Source of the DNA: JABSOG01 sp965277695
GTDB lineage: Bacteria > Pseudomonadota > Gammaproteobacteria > Enterobacterales > Alteromonadaceae
Direction of reading: 5' to 3'
Length of the DNA stretch: 64,000 nucleotides
Assembly: GCA_965277695.1 (NCBI GenBank)
Contig: CBDIDQ010000134.1
Location: 66,169 to 130,168, forward strand
The notes below the pieces were generated by a model, which worked only from the letters and a program-made list of their open reading frames with translations, had not been told where the DNA came from and did not search any database. This document shows positions 1 through 8,601 of this stretch, in pieces. The position numbers were made by a program, and so were the translations under genes. Position 1 is the first letter of the stretch; every line of letters starts with the position of its first letter.

Positions 1-20
1 ATAAAAAAGTGGAGTGAACT

Positions 21-1373
21 GTGAGCAATAACGATAAAAAACAACGAAAGTATTTTGGTACCGACGGTATTCGTGGCTTGGTTGGTGAAGCGCCCATTAC
101 CCCTGAGTTTGTATTGAAACTTGGCTGGGCTGCTGGTCGGGTGCTGTCGAAGGTTGGCACCAAAAAAGTGATGATTGGCAAAGATACTCGAATTTCAGGT
201 TATATGCTAGAAACGGCATTAGAGTCCGGCTTGATTGCGGCAGGTTTAGACGTCGATTTATTAGGCCCGATGCCGACACCAGCCGTAGCCTATTTGACCA
301 ACACTTTTCGTGCCGAAGCGGGCATTGTGATCAGTGCTTCTCACAACCCGTTTTATGATAATGGTATCAAGTTCTTTTCATCTGAAGGATTAAAACTTGA
401 TGATGAAGTGGAATTGGCGATTGAAGCTAAGCTCGATCAACCGATGACTTGTGTCGATTCAAAAGACTTGGGTAAAGCGACTCGGATTGTTGATGCCGCA
501 GGGCGTTACATTGAGTTCTGTAAAAGCCGTTTTCCTAGCCATTTGTCGCTTAAGGGGCTGAAAATTGCCCTTGATTGTGCCAATGGAGCCACTTATCACA
601 TTGCACCTAGTGTATTTCGTGAGTTGGGTGCCGAGGTCTGTGAGATTGCGGTAGAGCCTAATGGTTTGAATATTAATGACAACTGTGGCGCGACGAGCAC
701 TGACTTGATCCGCAAAGCGGTGATTGACAATGAAGCTGACTTGGGGATTGCACTGGATGGTGATGGCGACCGGATCATGATGGTTGATCATACCGGTTAC
801 GTCGTCGATGGTGATGAAATTGTCTATATCATTGCCAGAGAAGCACTGAAGAGCGGCCGTCTGCAAGGTGGGGTGGTGGGTACCCTGATGAGTAATCTGG
901 GTCTTGAAGTGGCGTTGAATGAGTTAGGTATCCCGTTTGCTCGTGCTAATGTCGGTGATCGCTATGTGATGTCGATGTTGAAAGAGAAAGGTTGGCAGAT
1001 TGGCGGTGAAAATTCTGGCCATGTGCTGGACTTGGCTTCTGCGTCAACTGGAGATGGCATTATCTCCGGCTTGCAGGTGTTAACCGCATTGTGCCAGACC
1101 GGCATGAAATTGGCTGATTTACGTAAAGGCATGAGCAAATATCCGCAGAAATTGATTAATGTGCGCTATAACAAAGGTTCGGATCCGCTGGATAACCTAG
1201 AGGTTGATGAATTGATTAATCAAGTCTCTGAACAGTTGGCTGATGAAGGCCGAGTGCTAATTCGTAAATCGGGCACTGAGCCGGTGATCCGGGTGATGGT
1301 TGAAGGCAAGGATATTGACCGGGTAACGGCGGCGGCGCAGCAGATTGCCGATAAAGTCGAAAGCTTTACCTAG
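21..1373 (+). CDS. glmM: Phosphoglucosamine mutase GlmM
   Basis: This 450-residue protein converts glucosamine-6-phosphate to glucosamine-1-phosphate in the cytoplasm, feeding UDP-GlcNAc for peptidoglycan and LPS. The N-terminal FGTDGIRG signature, the phosphoserine loop ISASHNP (Ser107), the Mg-binding DGDGDR loop near residue 250 and the C-terminal phosphate-binding RKSGTEP motif are all present, and the length is normal for the family. Translation starts at a GTG with GGAG six bases upstream. In relatives this gene follows folP, which would lie just before the window. An intrinsic terminator follows at 1446-1472. Confidence 0.97.
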   Translation: MSNNDKKQRKYFGTDGIRGLVGEAPITPEFVLKLGWAAGRVLSKVGTKKVMIGKDTRISGYMLETALESGLIAAGLDVDLLGPMPTPAVAYLTNTFRAEAGIVISASHNPFYDNGIKFFSSEGLKLDDEVELAIEAKLDQPMTCVDSKDLGKATRIVDAAGRYIEFCKSRFPSHLSLKGLKIALDCANGATYHIAPSVFRELGAEVCEIAVEPNGLNINDNCGATSTDLIRKAVIDNEADLGIALDGDGDRIMMVDHTGYVVDGDEIVYIIAREALKSGRLQGGVVGTLMSNLGLEVALNELGIPFARANVGDRYVMSMLKEKGWQIGGENSGHVLDLASASTGDGIISGLQVLTALCQTGMKLADLRKGMSKYPQKLINVRYNKGSDPLDNLEVDELINQVSEQLADEGRVLIRKSGTEPVIRVMVEGKDIDRVTAAAQQIADKVESFT

Positions 1374-1445
1374 GCGGTGCATTTATGGCCGCTTCTGGTT
1401 GAGTGCTATTTAACTGGAAGTTGGTGTAAAATTAAGCCTTGGTTG

Positions 1446-1472
1446 AAAAAACGGCGTTAAAGCCGTTTTTTT
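1446..1472 (+). terminator. Intrinsic terminator after glmM
   Basis: An AAAAACGGC / GCCGTTTTT stem with a GTTAAA loop runs into seven T residues. It separates glmM from tpiA. Confidence 0.8.
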
Positions 1473-1587
1473 ACAACTTTTTTTCAGCAAAGCGATTAAA
1501 AAGACTGTAACTGACTTGTAACTTTGGGTCAGGTTAGTTAATATCTCGCCCGCTATTATTGTAGGGCTATTATTGGATGGTACGGTT

Positions 1588-2343
1588 ATGTCAGTAAGAC
1601 CACAGTTGGCCGTTGCTAATTGGAAACTCAATGGTGATTTGGCTTTAATTGAACGGATGTCAAAAGCATTAAATCAATTAAACGAAAACGCTGTTGAAGC
1701 CGTGATATGTCCTTCATATCCGTATTTGGCTGCTGCTGCAACCAGTAAGCAAGGTTTCAGCTTAGGTTGTCAGAATATGTCTGAGCATGAGCAAGGGGCG
1801 TATACCGGTGAAGTATCGGCATCAATGCTTAAAGCGTTTGATGTTAAATATGTTATCCTCGGGCACTCTGAAAGACGAACGATATTTAATGAAAGCAATG
1901 AAACCATTGCACAGAAGTTTCAACAAACCATTAATCAAGGTTTGACGCCGATCCTGTGTGTCGGTGAGACTGAAACTCAACGAATGAATAACCAAACTGA
2001 TACGGTGATCGCCACTCAACTTGAAACGGTGATCAACAAGGTCGGGATCGCAGGGTTTAGTCAGGCAGTTATTGCCTATGAACCAGTCTGGGCGATTGGC
2101 ACAGGCAAAACGGCGACAACTGAGATGGCCCAAGCGGTTCATCAGTTTATCCGAGAAAAAATAGCCGCTTATGATCAAGTCATTAGCGCAACATTACCAA
2201 TATTATATGGCGGTAGTGTTAATGGTAGTAATTGTGAAGCATTGTTTGCACAAGCGGATATCGACGGTGGTTTAATCGGCGGCGCAAGTTTGAAAGTTGA
2301 TGAGTTTTTGGCTATATGCCGAGGTTTTAAAGGAACCGCTTAA
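1588..2343 (+). CDS. tpiA: Triosephosphate isomerase TpiA
   Basis: The product interconverts dihydroxyacetone phosphate and glyceraldehyde-3-phosphate in glycolysis and gluconeogenesis. The catalytic set is visible from the chosen ATG: Lys13 in NWKLNG, His93 in GHSERR and Glu165 in the AYEPVWAIGTG signature, followed by the phosphate-binding GGSV loop. I chose the ATG at 1588 (251 residues) over an in-frame TTG at 1573, because GGATGG sits seven bases before the ATG and homologues begin close to the NWK motif. The stop codon abuts the secG start, so the two genes are probably co-transcribed. Confidence 0.96.
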   Translation: MSVRPQLAVANWKLNGDLALIERMSKALNQLNENAVEAVICPSYPYLAAAATSKQGFSLGCQNMSEHEQGAYTGEVSASMLKAFDVKYVILGHSERRTIFNESNETIAQKFQQTINQGLTPILCVGETETQRMNNQTDTVIATQLETVINKVGIAGFSQAVIAYEPVWAIGTGKTATTEMAQAVHQFIREKIAAYDQVISATLPILYGGSVNGSNCEALFAQADIDGGLIGGASLKVDEFLAICRGFKGTA

Positions 2344-2754
2344 ATGTACGAAATTTTATTGATAGTTTATTTGGTAGTTGCTTTATCGCTGGTTTTTTTA
2401 ATCTTGATCCAGCAAGGTAAAGGCGCTGATATGGGGGCATCATTTGGTGCAGGTTCATCGAATACGTTATTTGGTGCATCTGGCTCAGGTAATTTCCTCA
2501 CCAAGACCACAACCGGATTAGCAACAGGGTTCTTTGTTTTGAGTATCTTGTTAGGTAACTTAACTGCTAATCAAGTGAAACAAACAGATGAATGGAGTGA
2601 CTTGGCCGATCCAGCAGCTGCTGTGACTGAAATCATTCCACAGGCAGAAGATGTGCCTAGCAGCGATAAAGTGATCCCGGTTACTGATGTACCAGCAGAT
2701 GTGCCGGTGAGCAGCGAAGATAAATCAGGTGATGTACCTGCGGGTGACAAGTAA
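2344..2754 (+). CDS. secG: Protein translocase subunit SecG
   Basis: SecG is the small inner-membrane subunit of the SecYEG protein-export channel. The 136-residue product has an N-terminal membrane helix (about residues 2-22), the conserved QQGKGADMGASFGAGSS cytoplasmic loop and a second helix (about residues 52-74). It is longer than E. coli SecG (about 110) because of an acidic, Pro/Val/Asp-rich C-terminal tail that looks low in constraint. The ATG directly follows the tpiA stop with no gap. tRNA-Leu follows 44 nt downstream, the same order as in E. coli. Confidence 0.95.
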   Translation: MYEILLIVYLVVALSLVFLILIQQGKGADMGASFGAGSSNTLFGASGSGNFLTKTTTGLATGFFVLSILLGNLTANQVKQTDEWSDLADPAAAVTEIIPQAEDVPSSDKVIPVTDVPADVPVSSEDKSGDVPAGDK

Positions 2755-2798
2755 TACGGTATAAGCAGTACAGTACACAGTAGCAACAGCACGAATTT

Positions 2799-2884
2799 GC
2801 CGAGGTGGTGGAATTGGTAGACACGCTACCTTGAGGGGGTAGTGTCCTATGGACGTGCGGGTTCAAGTCCCGCTCTCGGCACCA
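2799..2884 (+). tRNA. tRNA-Leu (anticodon GAG)
   Basis: The 86-nt cloverleaf has a GCCGAGG acceptor arm pairing with the 3' CTCGGC (one G-U pair), a long class II variable arm, a GGTTCAAGTCC T-arm and an encoded CCA end. The anticodon loop TTGAGGG, between CTACC and GGTAG, gives anticodon GAG. It closely matches E. coli leuU, which sits at the same place downstream of secG. Confidence 0.96.
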
Positions 2885-2890
2885 TTTTAG

Positions 2891-2917
2891 AAACCAGCGT
2901 TTACGCTGGTTTTTTTA
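2891..2917 (+). terminator. Intrinsic terminator after tRNA-Leu
   Basis: A perfect AAACCAGCG / CGCTGGTTT stem with a TTTA loop ends in a T run. It closes the secG/tRNA-Leu transcript. Confidence 0.85.
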
Positions 2918-3128
2918 TGTCTGTTGGTTAACGGTAGAGTTGATGCGCCAATTCAATGGCGTTTTTCAGACCATTCAATGTGATTCTATTTGATTGATTT
3001 TGACCCCTCAAGTCGAGTTTGTTCAGGGCTTATTCCCGGTGTTTTTGAAAAATCTTTGCAGTTGCAAACAAATCAAATTATTGGTTGCGTTAACAAGGCA
3101 TTAGGCATACAATGCCGTGGCTTTCTGG

Positions 3129-3205
<77 letters not shown>

Positions 3206-3271
3206 TTTTGTCAGTTAAGTTGATTGTGCTTTATTGTTATTTATGCACATCAAACAGGCTTTTGATAGAAG

Positions 3272-3296
3272 CGCCCCGCTCGTCCGGGGCGTTTTT
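3272..3296 (+). terminator. Intrinsic terminator downstream of tRNA-fMet
   Basis: A strong CGCCCCG / CGGGGCG stem with a CTCGTC loop runs into five T residues. It is the first of three hairpins between the tRNA and rimP. Confidence 0.8.
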
Positions 3297-3305
3297 ACAT
3301 CTGGC

Positions 3306-3325
3306 GATTGTGAATTATCACAATC
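3306..3325 (+). other. Perfect inverted repeat in the rimP leader
   Basis: GATTGTGA and TCACAATC flank a 4-nt ATTA loop, giving an 8-bp perfect hairpin or a dyad for a DNA-binding protein. It lies between two intrinsic terminators in the leader of the rimP-nusA-infB operon, so an RNA hairpin role is at least as likely as an operator. Confidence 0.5.
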
Positions 3326-3332
3326 CTGCAAC

Positions 3333-3354
3333 AGGGCTATATGGCCCTTTTTTT
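3333..3354 (+). terminator. Terminator or attenuator just upstream of rimP
   Basis: An AGGGC / GCCCT stem followed by seven T residues lies only about 20 nt before the rimP start codon. Its place in the leader suggests attenuation of the rimP-nusA-infB operon. NusA autoregulates this operon in E. coli; a NusA link here is inference. Confidence 0.65.
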
Positions 3355-3375
3355 ATTTTTATTTCGGAGGTTTTT

Positions 3376-3837
3376 TTGGCCAGGCTTGAACAGCAACTCA
3401 CCCAATTATTTACACCTGCGGTAGAAGCGCTAGGTTTCGAACTGGTTGGTCTGGAATTTGTTCGCGCAGGAAAACATTCTACGTTACGTGTGTATATCGA
3501 TCACGATGATGGCATTGATGTAGATAACTGTGCAGACGTCAGTCATCAGGTCAGTGCGATCCTCGATGTTGAAGACCCGATCTCAACAGAGTATTTCCTT
3601 GAAGTGTCATCACCTGGCGCTGACAGACGATTATTTAAAGCTGAACATTATCAGAAATTTACGGGTGAAAAAGTGGCAATTAGATTGAATACGCCACAAC
3701 AGGGTAGACGAAATTTCAGCGGCGTTTTAACGGCGCTTGAAGATGATATGGTGGTGGTGACTGTAGATGGTGAAGAATTTCGCTTGATGCTGACAAACAT
3801 CGAAAAAGCCAATATCGTACCGACTTTTGAATTGTAA
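3376..3837 (+). CDS. rimP: Ribosome maturation factor RimP
   Basis: RimP assists late assembly of the 30S ribosomal subunit. From the TTG at 3376 the product has 153 residues, close to the usual 150, and opens LARLEQQLTQLF as homologues do. The family core PVEALGFELVG-like segment, NCADVSHQVSAILDVEDPI and LEVSSPGADRRLF are all present. The TTG start is supported by a GGAGG five bases upstream. A longer open frame reaching back to 3112 crosses the initiator tRNA and cannot be real. First gene of the rimP-nusA-infB operon. Confidence 0.94.
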   Translation: MARLEQQLTQLFTPAVEALGFELVGLEFVRAGKHSTLRVYIDHDDGIDVDNCADVSHQVSAILDVEDPISTEYFLEVSSPGADRRLFKAEHYQKFTGEKVAIRLNTPQQGRRNFSGVLTALEDDMVVVTVDGEEFRLMLTNIEKANIVPTFEL

Positions 3838-3866
3838 ACTTTGAGGGAAAATGGGGGCAATAAAAA

Positions 3867-5372
3867 ATGGCTAAAGAGATATTATTAGTTATCGAGGCTG
3901 TGTCGAATGAGAAAGCCGTTCCTCGGGAAAAGATTGTTGAGGCACTAGAAATTGCTTTGGCAACTGCGACCAAGAAAAAACATGTTGGTGATATTGAAGC
4001 ACGTGTTTGTATTGACGAAAAAACCGGCGAATATGATACTTTCCGTCGTTGGATGGTGGTTGAAGATTCTGACCAAGGGTTTGAAAACCCTTACCGCGAA
4101 ATCAGTTTGTCGGCGGCTCAAGTAGAAGACCCTGAGATCCAATTGGGCGATTACGTTGAAGAGCCAATGGAATCAGTGGTCTTTGATCGCATCACCACTC
4201 AAACAGCAAAACAGGTGATCGTACAAAAAGTACGTGAAGCTGAAAGAGCCATGGTGGTTGAAGCTTATGAAAACCAAGTCGGTGAGTTAATTACCGGTGT
4301 GGTTAAACGAGCTGGACGAGATAGCGTTATCCTTGACCTTGGCAACAATGCTGAAGCGGTTATTTTCCGTGATGAACTCATCCCTAAAGAATCTTTTCAC
4401 CCAGGTGATCGGGTGCGTGGTTTGTTATATGAAGTACGCCCTGAGGCCCGTGGTGCACAGTTATTTGTGACCCGAACCCGTCCTGAAATGCTGATTGAAT
4501 TATTCCGTATTGAAGTGCCAGAAATTGGCGAAGAAATGATCGAAATCAAAGGCGCTGCCCGTGATAAAGGCTCAAGAGCCAAGATCGCGGTGAAATCTAA
4601 TGATAAGCGTATCGATCCAATTGGTGCTTGTGTGGGGATGCGAGGCGCTCGTGTTCAGGCCGTTTCTACCGAATTAGGTGGTGAGCGGATTGATATCGTG
4701 TTGTATGACGATAATCCGGCGCAATACATTATCAACGCGATGTCTCCGGCAGAAGTCGAATCCATTGTGCTTGATGAAGATTCTCATTCAATGGATGTCG
4801 CGGTTGAAGAATCAAACCTAGCGATGGCGATTGGCCGTAATGGTCAGAATATTCGTTTGGCCAGTCAGTTGACCGGTTGGGAATTGAACGTCATGACCGT
4901 TGCTGATATGCGCAAAAAGCATGAAGCAGAAAGCAGTCAGTTTATTTCAGTGTTTACCGAAGGCTTGGATATTGACGATGAATTTGCTCAGGTGTTGATT
5001 GACGAAGGGTTTAGCTCTTTGGAAGAAATCGCCTATGTACCAGTATCTGAATTGTTGGAGATTGATGGCTTAGACGAAGAAACAGTGAATGCACTGCGTG
5101 ATCGAGCTAAAGCGACATTGACAACTCAGGCACTGGCAAAAGAAGAATCTTTGGAAGGTAATAAACCAGCCGATGATTTGCTCAACCTGGAAGGGCTTGA
5201 AAGCCACTTGGCTTATGTGTTTGCCAGTATGGGGATTTTAACCCTAGAAGAATTGGCAGAGCAGGGCGTTGATGATATTTCAGGTGTGGAAGGATTAACA
5301 GATGAACGTGCTGGTGAACTTATCATGGCGGCACGGAATATTTGTTGGTTCAGTGAAGAAGATAGTGAATAA
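3867..5372 (+). CDS. nusA: Transcription termination/antitermination factor NusA
   Basis: NusA binds RNA polymerase and nascent RNA and modulates pausing, termination and antitermination. The 501-residue product has the N-terminal polymerase-binding domain (about 1-125), an S1 domain (about 135-200, ITGVVKRAGRDSVILDLG), two KH domains (about 230-345, GACVGMRGARVQAV and AIGRNGQNIRLASQLTGW) and two C-terminal acidic repeats (about 365-500). These extra repeats are typical of gammaproteobacteria. It starts 29 nt after rimP and is followed by infB after 22 nt. Confidence 0.97.
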   Translation: MAKEILLVIEAVSNEKAVPREKIVEALEIALATATKKKHVGDIEARVCIDEKTGEYDTFRRWMVVEDSDQGFENPYREISLSAAQVEDPEIQLGDYVEEPMESVVFDRITTQTAKQVIVQKVREAERAMVVEAYENQVGELITGVVKRAGRDSVILDLGNNAEAVIFRDELIPKESFHPGDRVRGLLYEVRPEARGAQLFVTRTRPEMLIELFRIEVPEIGEEMIEIKGAARDKGSRAKIAVKSNDKRIDPIGACVGMRGARVQAVSTELGGERIDIVLYDDNPAQYIINAMSPAEVESIVLDEDSHSMDVAVEESNLAMAIGRNGQNIRLASQLTGWELNVMTVADMRKKHEAESSQFISVFTEGLDIDDEFAQVLIDEGFSSLEEIAYVPVSELLEIDGLDEETVNALRDRAKATLTTQALAKEESLEGNKPADDLLNLEGLESHLAYVFASMGILTLEELAEQGVDDISGVEGLTDERAGELIMAARNICWFSEEDSE

Positions 5373-5394
5373 GTCAACGGAGAAAATATAGAAA

Positions 5395-8058
5395 ATGGCA
5401 GATTTAACAATAGATAGACTGGCAAAAGATATAGGAACAGATGTTGACCGTTTGATTAAGCAACTGTCCGAAGCTGGTATCGACAAAGGCGCTGACAGTA
5501 TGGTCAGCGAAGAAGAGAAATCAAAATTACTCGCGCACCTGAACAAAGCGCATGGCGGTAGTGGCACCGAGCCTACTCGTATGACGTTGAAGCGCACCAC
5601 CAAAAGCACTTTGAATGTGCGCGGTGGCTCTGGTCGTAACAAATCAGTGAAAGTCGAAGTACGTAAAAAGCGTACTTACATCAAAAAAGGCGCTGCTGAG
5701 CTTAAAGAAATGGCTGAGCGCGAAGCCGAAGCTAAACTCGATGCGGCGAAGGAGAAAAAAGCTCAGGATGAAGCTGCTGTATTGGCTCGTGAAGCTGCTG
5801 CGCAAAATGCGGTTAAAGCGAAAATTGATGCAGTAAAACAAGCCGCAGTGAGAAAAGAAGCCGAAGAAGCCAAAGCGAAAAGAGAAAGTTTGTCGGTTGA
5901 AGACAAACGTTTACTCGAAGAGCAAGAGCGAATTAAAGCAGAGCAAGAAAAAACTGCTGCTGAAAAAGCTGAAAAAGAAGCACGAAAACTGGTCGAAGAA
6001 GCTAAGCGACTGGCAGAAGAGAATTCTGAGCGTTGGGCGCTGGAAGAAAAAGCGCGTAATGAAGCTTTTGAAAAACAAGACTTGCATTTACACTCCTCAA
6101 CAGCTGCTCGTGAAGCGGAAGATAGTGTTGAAAGTGAAGAAGAAAAGCGCGACAGGCGTTCTGGTCAAAGTGCTAGTCCGGCAGTGAAAAAAGGACGCAA
6201 AAAAGCGGCCAAACAACCACAGCTGAAAATGAATAAAGGCGCGAAAGGCAAATTGAAAGCCCCGACGTCGTTACAACAAGGTTTCCAAAAACCGACTCAG
6301 GCAGTCAGTAAAGAAATCATTGTTGGTGAAACCATTACAGTCGCTGAATTGGCCAATAAAATGGCGGTTAAAGCGGCCGAAGTGATTAAAGTGATGATGA
6401 AAATGGGCGCGATGGCAACCATTAACCAAGTCATTGATCAAGATACAGCTGTTCTCGTTTGTGAAGAGATGGGCATCAAGATTGTACTGCGCAAAGAGAA
6501 TGAGCTTGAAGATAAGTTGATGTCTGAACGTGGTATCAGTGGTGAGCAAGAATCAAGAGCGCCAGTAGTTACCGTTATGGGTCACGTTGACCATGGTAAA
6601 ACGTCACTGCTCGATTGTATCCGTAAAGCTAAAATTGCTGATGGTGAAGCCGGTGGTATTACTCAGCACATTGGTGCTTATCACGTTGAAACTGGTCACG
6701 GTATGATCACTTTCCTTGATACTCCGGGTCACGCGGCGTTTACGTCAATGCGTGCTCGCGGTGCAAAAGCGACGGATATCGTTATCTTGGTTGTTGCCGC
6801 TGATGATGGTGTGATGCCACAAACGGTTGAAGCGGTACAACATGCCAAAGCGGCTGGGGTTCCTTTGATTGTTGCGGTAAACAAAATTGATAAGCCTGAG
6901 GCAGATCCTGATCGAGTAATGACTGAATTGTCACAACATAGCGTTATTCCAGAAGACTGGGGTGGCGATGTGCAGTTTATTCAGGTATCGGCCAAAGCAG
7001 CATTGAATATTGATGAATTGTTGGATGCGGTATTACTGCAATCAGAAGTACTCGAATTGACAGCGGTTAAAGATACCATGGCCTCTGGTGTGGTAATTGA
7101 ATCGAAACTGGACAAAGGTCGTGGTCCAGTGGCTTCGGTATTGGTTCAGGAAGGGACTTTACGTAAGGGCGACATTGTATTGTGTGGCTTTGAGTATGGT
7201 CGCGTTCGTGCCATGAATGATGAAAACGGTAAACCCACTGAGTCTGCGGGTCCAGCTATTCCGGTGGAGATCCTCGGGTTATCTGGGGTGCCTCAAGCGG
7301 GCGATGAAGTAACCGTGGTAAAAGATGAGCGTAAAGCGCGTGAAGTTGCTTTGTTCCGTCAAGGTAAATTCCGTGAGATCAAACTGGCTAGACAGCAAAA
7401 ATCGAAACTTGAAAACATGTTTGCCAACGTTCGAGCAGGCGAAGTTTCTGAGCTTAACTTGGTGGTTAAATCTGATGTACAGGGTTCACTTGAGGCTATC
7501 ACTGATGCCTTGATGAAACTGTCTACTGAAGAAGTTAAAGTCAAAATCATCGGTTCTGGTGTAGGTGGTATTACTGAAACCGACGCCACTCTGGCTGAGG
7601 CGTCAAATGCGATCGTTATCGGCTTTAACGTTCGTGCTGATGCGGTTGCTCGTAAGACTATTGAAGCGGCTAGTGTTGATTTGCGTTATTACAGCATCAT
7701 TTATAACTTGATTGATGAAGTTAGAATGGCGATGGAAGGCATGTTAGCTCCTGAGTTCAAACAAGAAATCATTGGTTTGGCTGAGGTTCGTGATGTGTTT
7801 AAATCACCGAAAATTGGTGCTATTGCTGGTTGTATGGTTACCGAGGGTATGGTTAAACGTAGCGCACCAATTCGTGTCTTACGTGAAAACATTGTTATCT
7901 ATGAAGGTGAGCTTGAATCACTGCGTCGCTTTAAAGACGATGTGCAGGAGGTTCGCAACAACATGGAATGTGGTATCGGGGTGAAGAACTACAACGATGT
8001 CAAAGTTGGCGATTCCATTGAAGTATTTGAGACAGTAGAAGTGAAGCGTACGCTTTAA
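5395..8058 (+). CDS. infB: Translation initiation factor IF-2
   Basis: IF-2 is the GTPase that brings initiator tRNA to the ribosome. The 887-residue product (E. coli 890) has the N-terminal IF2_N fold, a long charged Lys/Glu/Ala-rich helical linker (about 90-270), a second IF2_N-type segment and the G domain. G1 is GHVDHGKTS (residues 396-404), G3 is DTPGH and G4 is NKID. Domains II-IV follow. Shorter IF-2 forms from internal starts occur in E. coli; I did not identify a matching internal start here. It sits between nusA and rbfA. Confidence 0.97.
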   Translation: MADLTIDRLAKDIGTDVDRLIKQLSEAGIDKGADSMVSEEEKSKLLAHLNKAHGGSGTEPTRMTLKRTTKSTLNVRGGSGRNKSVKVEVRKKRTYIKKGAAELKEMAEREAEAKLDAAKEKKAQDEAAVLAREAAAQNAVKAKIDAVKQAAVRKEAEEAKAKRESLSVEDKRLLEEQERIKAEQEKTAAEKAEKEARKLVEEAKRLAEENSERWALEEKARNEAFEKQDLHLHSSTAAREAEDSVESEEEKRDRRSGQSASPAVKKGRKKAAKQPQLKMNKGAKGKLKAPTSLQQGFQKPTQAVSKEIIVGETITVAELANKMAVKAAEVIKVMMKMGAMATINQVIDQDTAVLVCEEMGIKIVLRKENELEDKLMSERGISGEQESRAPVVTVMGHVDHGKTSLLDCIRKAKIADGEAGGITQHIGAYHVETGHGMITFLDTPGHAAFTSMRARGAKATDIVILVVAADDGVMPQTVEAVQHAKAAGVPLIVAVNKIDKPEADPDRVMTELSQHSVIPEDWGGDVQFIQVSAKAALNIDELLDAVLLQSEVLELTAVKDTMASGVVIESKLDKGRGPVASVLVQEGTLRKGDIVLCGFEYGRVRAMNDENGKPTESAGPAIPVEILGLSGVPQAGDEVTVVKDERKAREVALFRQGKFREIKLARQQKSKLENMFANVRAGEVSELNLVVKSDVQGSLEAITDALMKLSTEEVKVKIIGSGVGGITETDATLAEASNAIVIGFNVRADAVARKTIEAASVDLRYYSIIYNLIDEVRMAMEGMLAPEFKQEIIGLAEVRDVFKSPKIGAIAGCMVTEGMVKRSAPIRVLRENIVIYEGELESLRRFKDDVQEVRNNMECGIGVKNYNDVKVGDSIEVFETVEVKRTL

Positions 8059-8080
8059 CTGGGCCACTGTAGCGACAATA

Positions 8081-8103
8081 AAGGGGCTACGGCCCCTTTT
8101 TTT
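8081..8103 (+). terminator. Intrinsic terminator between infB and rbfA
   Basis: An AAGGGGC / GCCCCTT stem with a TACG loop is followed by a T run. It lies inside the conserved operon order, so it probably gives partial termination, lowering rbfA-truB expression relative to infB. Confidence 0.75.
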
Positions 8104-8140
8104 ACGTCCATTAATGTTATTGAAAGAAGAGAAAATAGTG

Positions 8141-8599
8141 ATGAAACGTGACTTTTCACGAACAGACCGGGTATCTCAGCAAATCCAAAAGGAAATTGCT
8201 CAGATTATCCAGCGGGAGATCAAAGACCCGCGTGTGGGTATGGCAACGGTATCGAGTGTCGATGTTTCCAGGGACTTATCTTATGCCAAAGTCTTTGTCA
8301 CCTTATATAATGCCGAAGAAGAAAAATCCAAATTGGCGGTCGAAATACTAAACGATGCCGCTGGTTTTGTTCGTTCACTGTTGGGTAAGCGGATCCGGGC
8401 GCGAATTATGCCTGAATTACGCTTTGTGCTGGATACCACTTTAATGGACGGGATGCGTATTTCGAATCTGGTTGATCAAGTGATTGCCACAGACAAGAAA
8501 AAGCAAGGCGACACTGATAACAATGATGTAGAAGGCGATGTAGAAGGCGATGTCAAAGCTGATGTTGCAGCTAATGATAGCGACGAGGCTGCGAAATAA
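8141..8599 (+). CDS. rbfA: 30S ribosome-binding factor RbfA
   Basis: RbfA acts in late maturation of the 16S rRNA 5' region and in cold adaptation. The 152-residue product from ATG 8141 begins MKRDFSRTDRVSQQIQKEI, matching the usual N-terminus, with EIKDPRVGMATVSSV and MRISNLVDQVI further on. A longer start at 8114 is possible but adds residues homologues lack. The C-terminal tail is longer than usual and contains a 12-nt tandem duplication (8525-8548) encoding repeated DVEG, so the tail is expanding low-complexity sequence. Confidence 0.95.
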   Translation: MKRDFSRTDRVSQQIQKEIAQIIQREIKDPRVGMATVSSVDVSRDLSYAKVFVTLYNAEEEKSKLAVEILNDAAGFVRSLLGKRIRARIMPELRFVLDTTLMDGMRISNLVDQVIATDKKKQGDTDNNDVEGDVEGDVKADVAANDSDEAAK

Positions 8600-8601
8600 G
8601 G

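Noticed and set aside
459..866. Minus-strand 135-codon frame inside glmM
   Set aside because: It is a shadow of glmM coding sequence with no independent support.
3308..3321. CRP-like site (TGTGA...TCACA) before rimP
   Set aside because: The spacer is 4 nt, not 6, and it sits between terminators, so an RNA hairpin explains it better.
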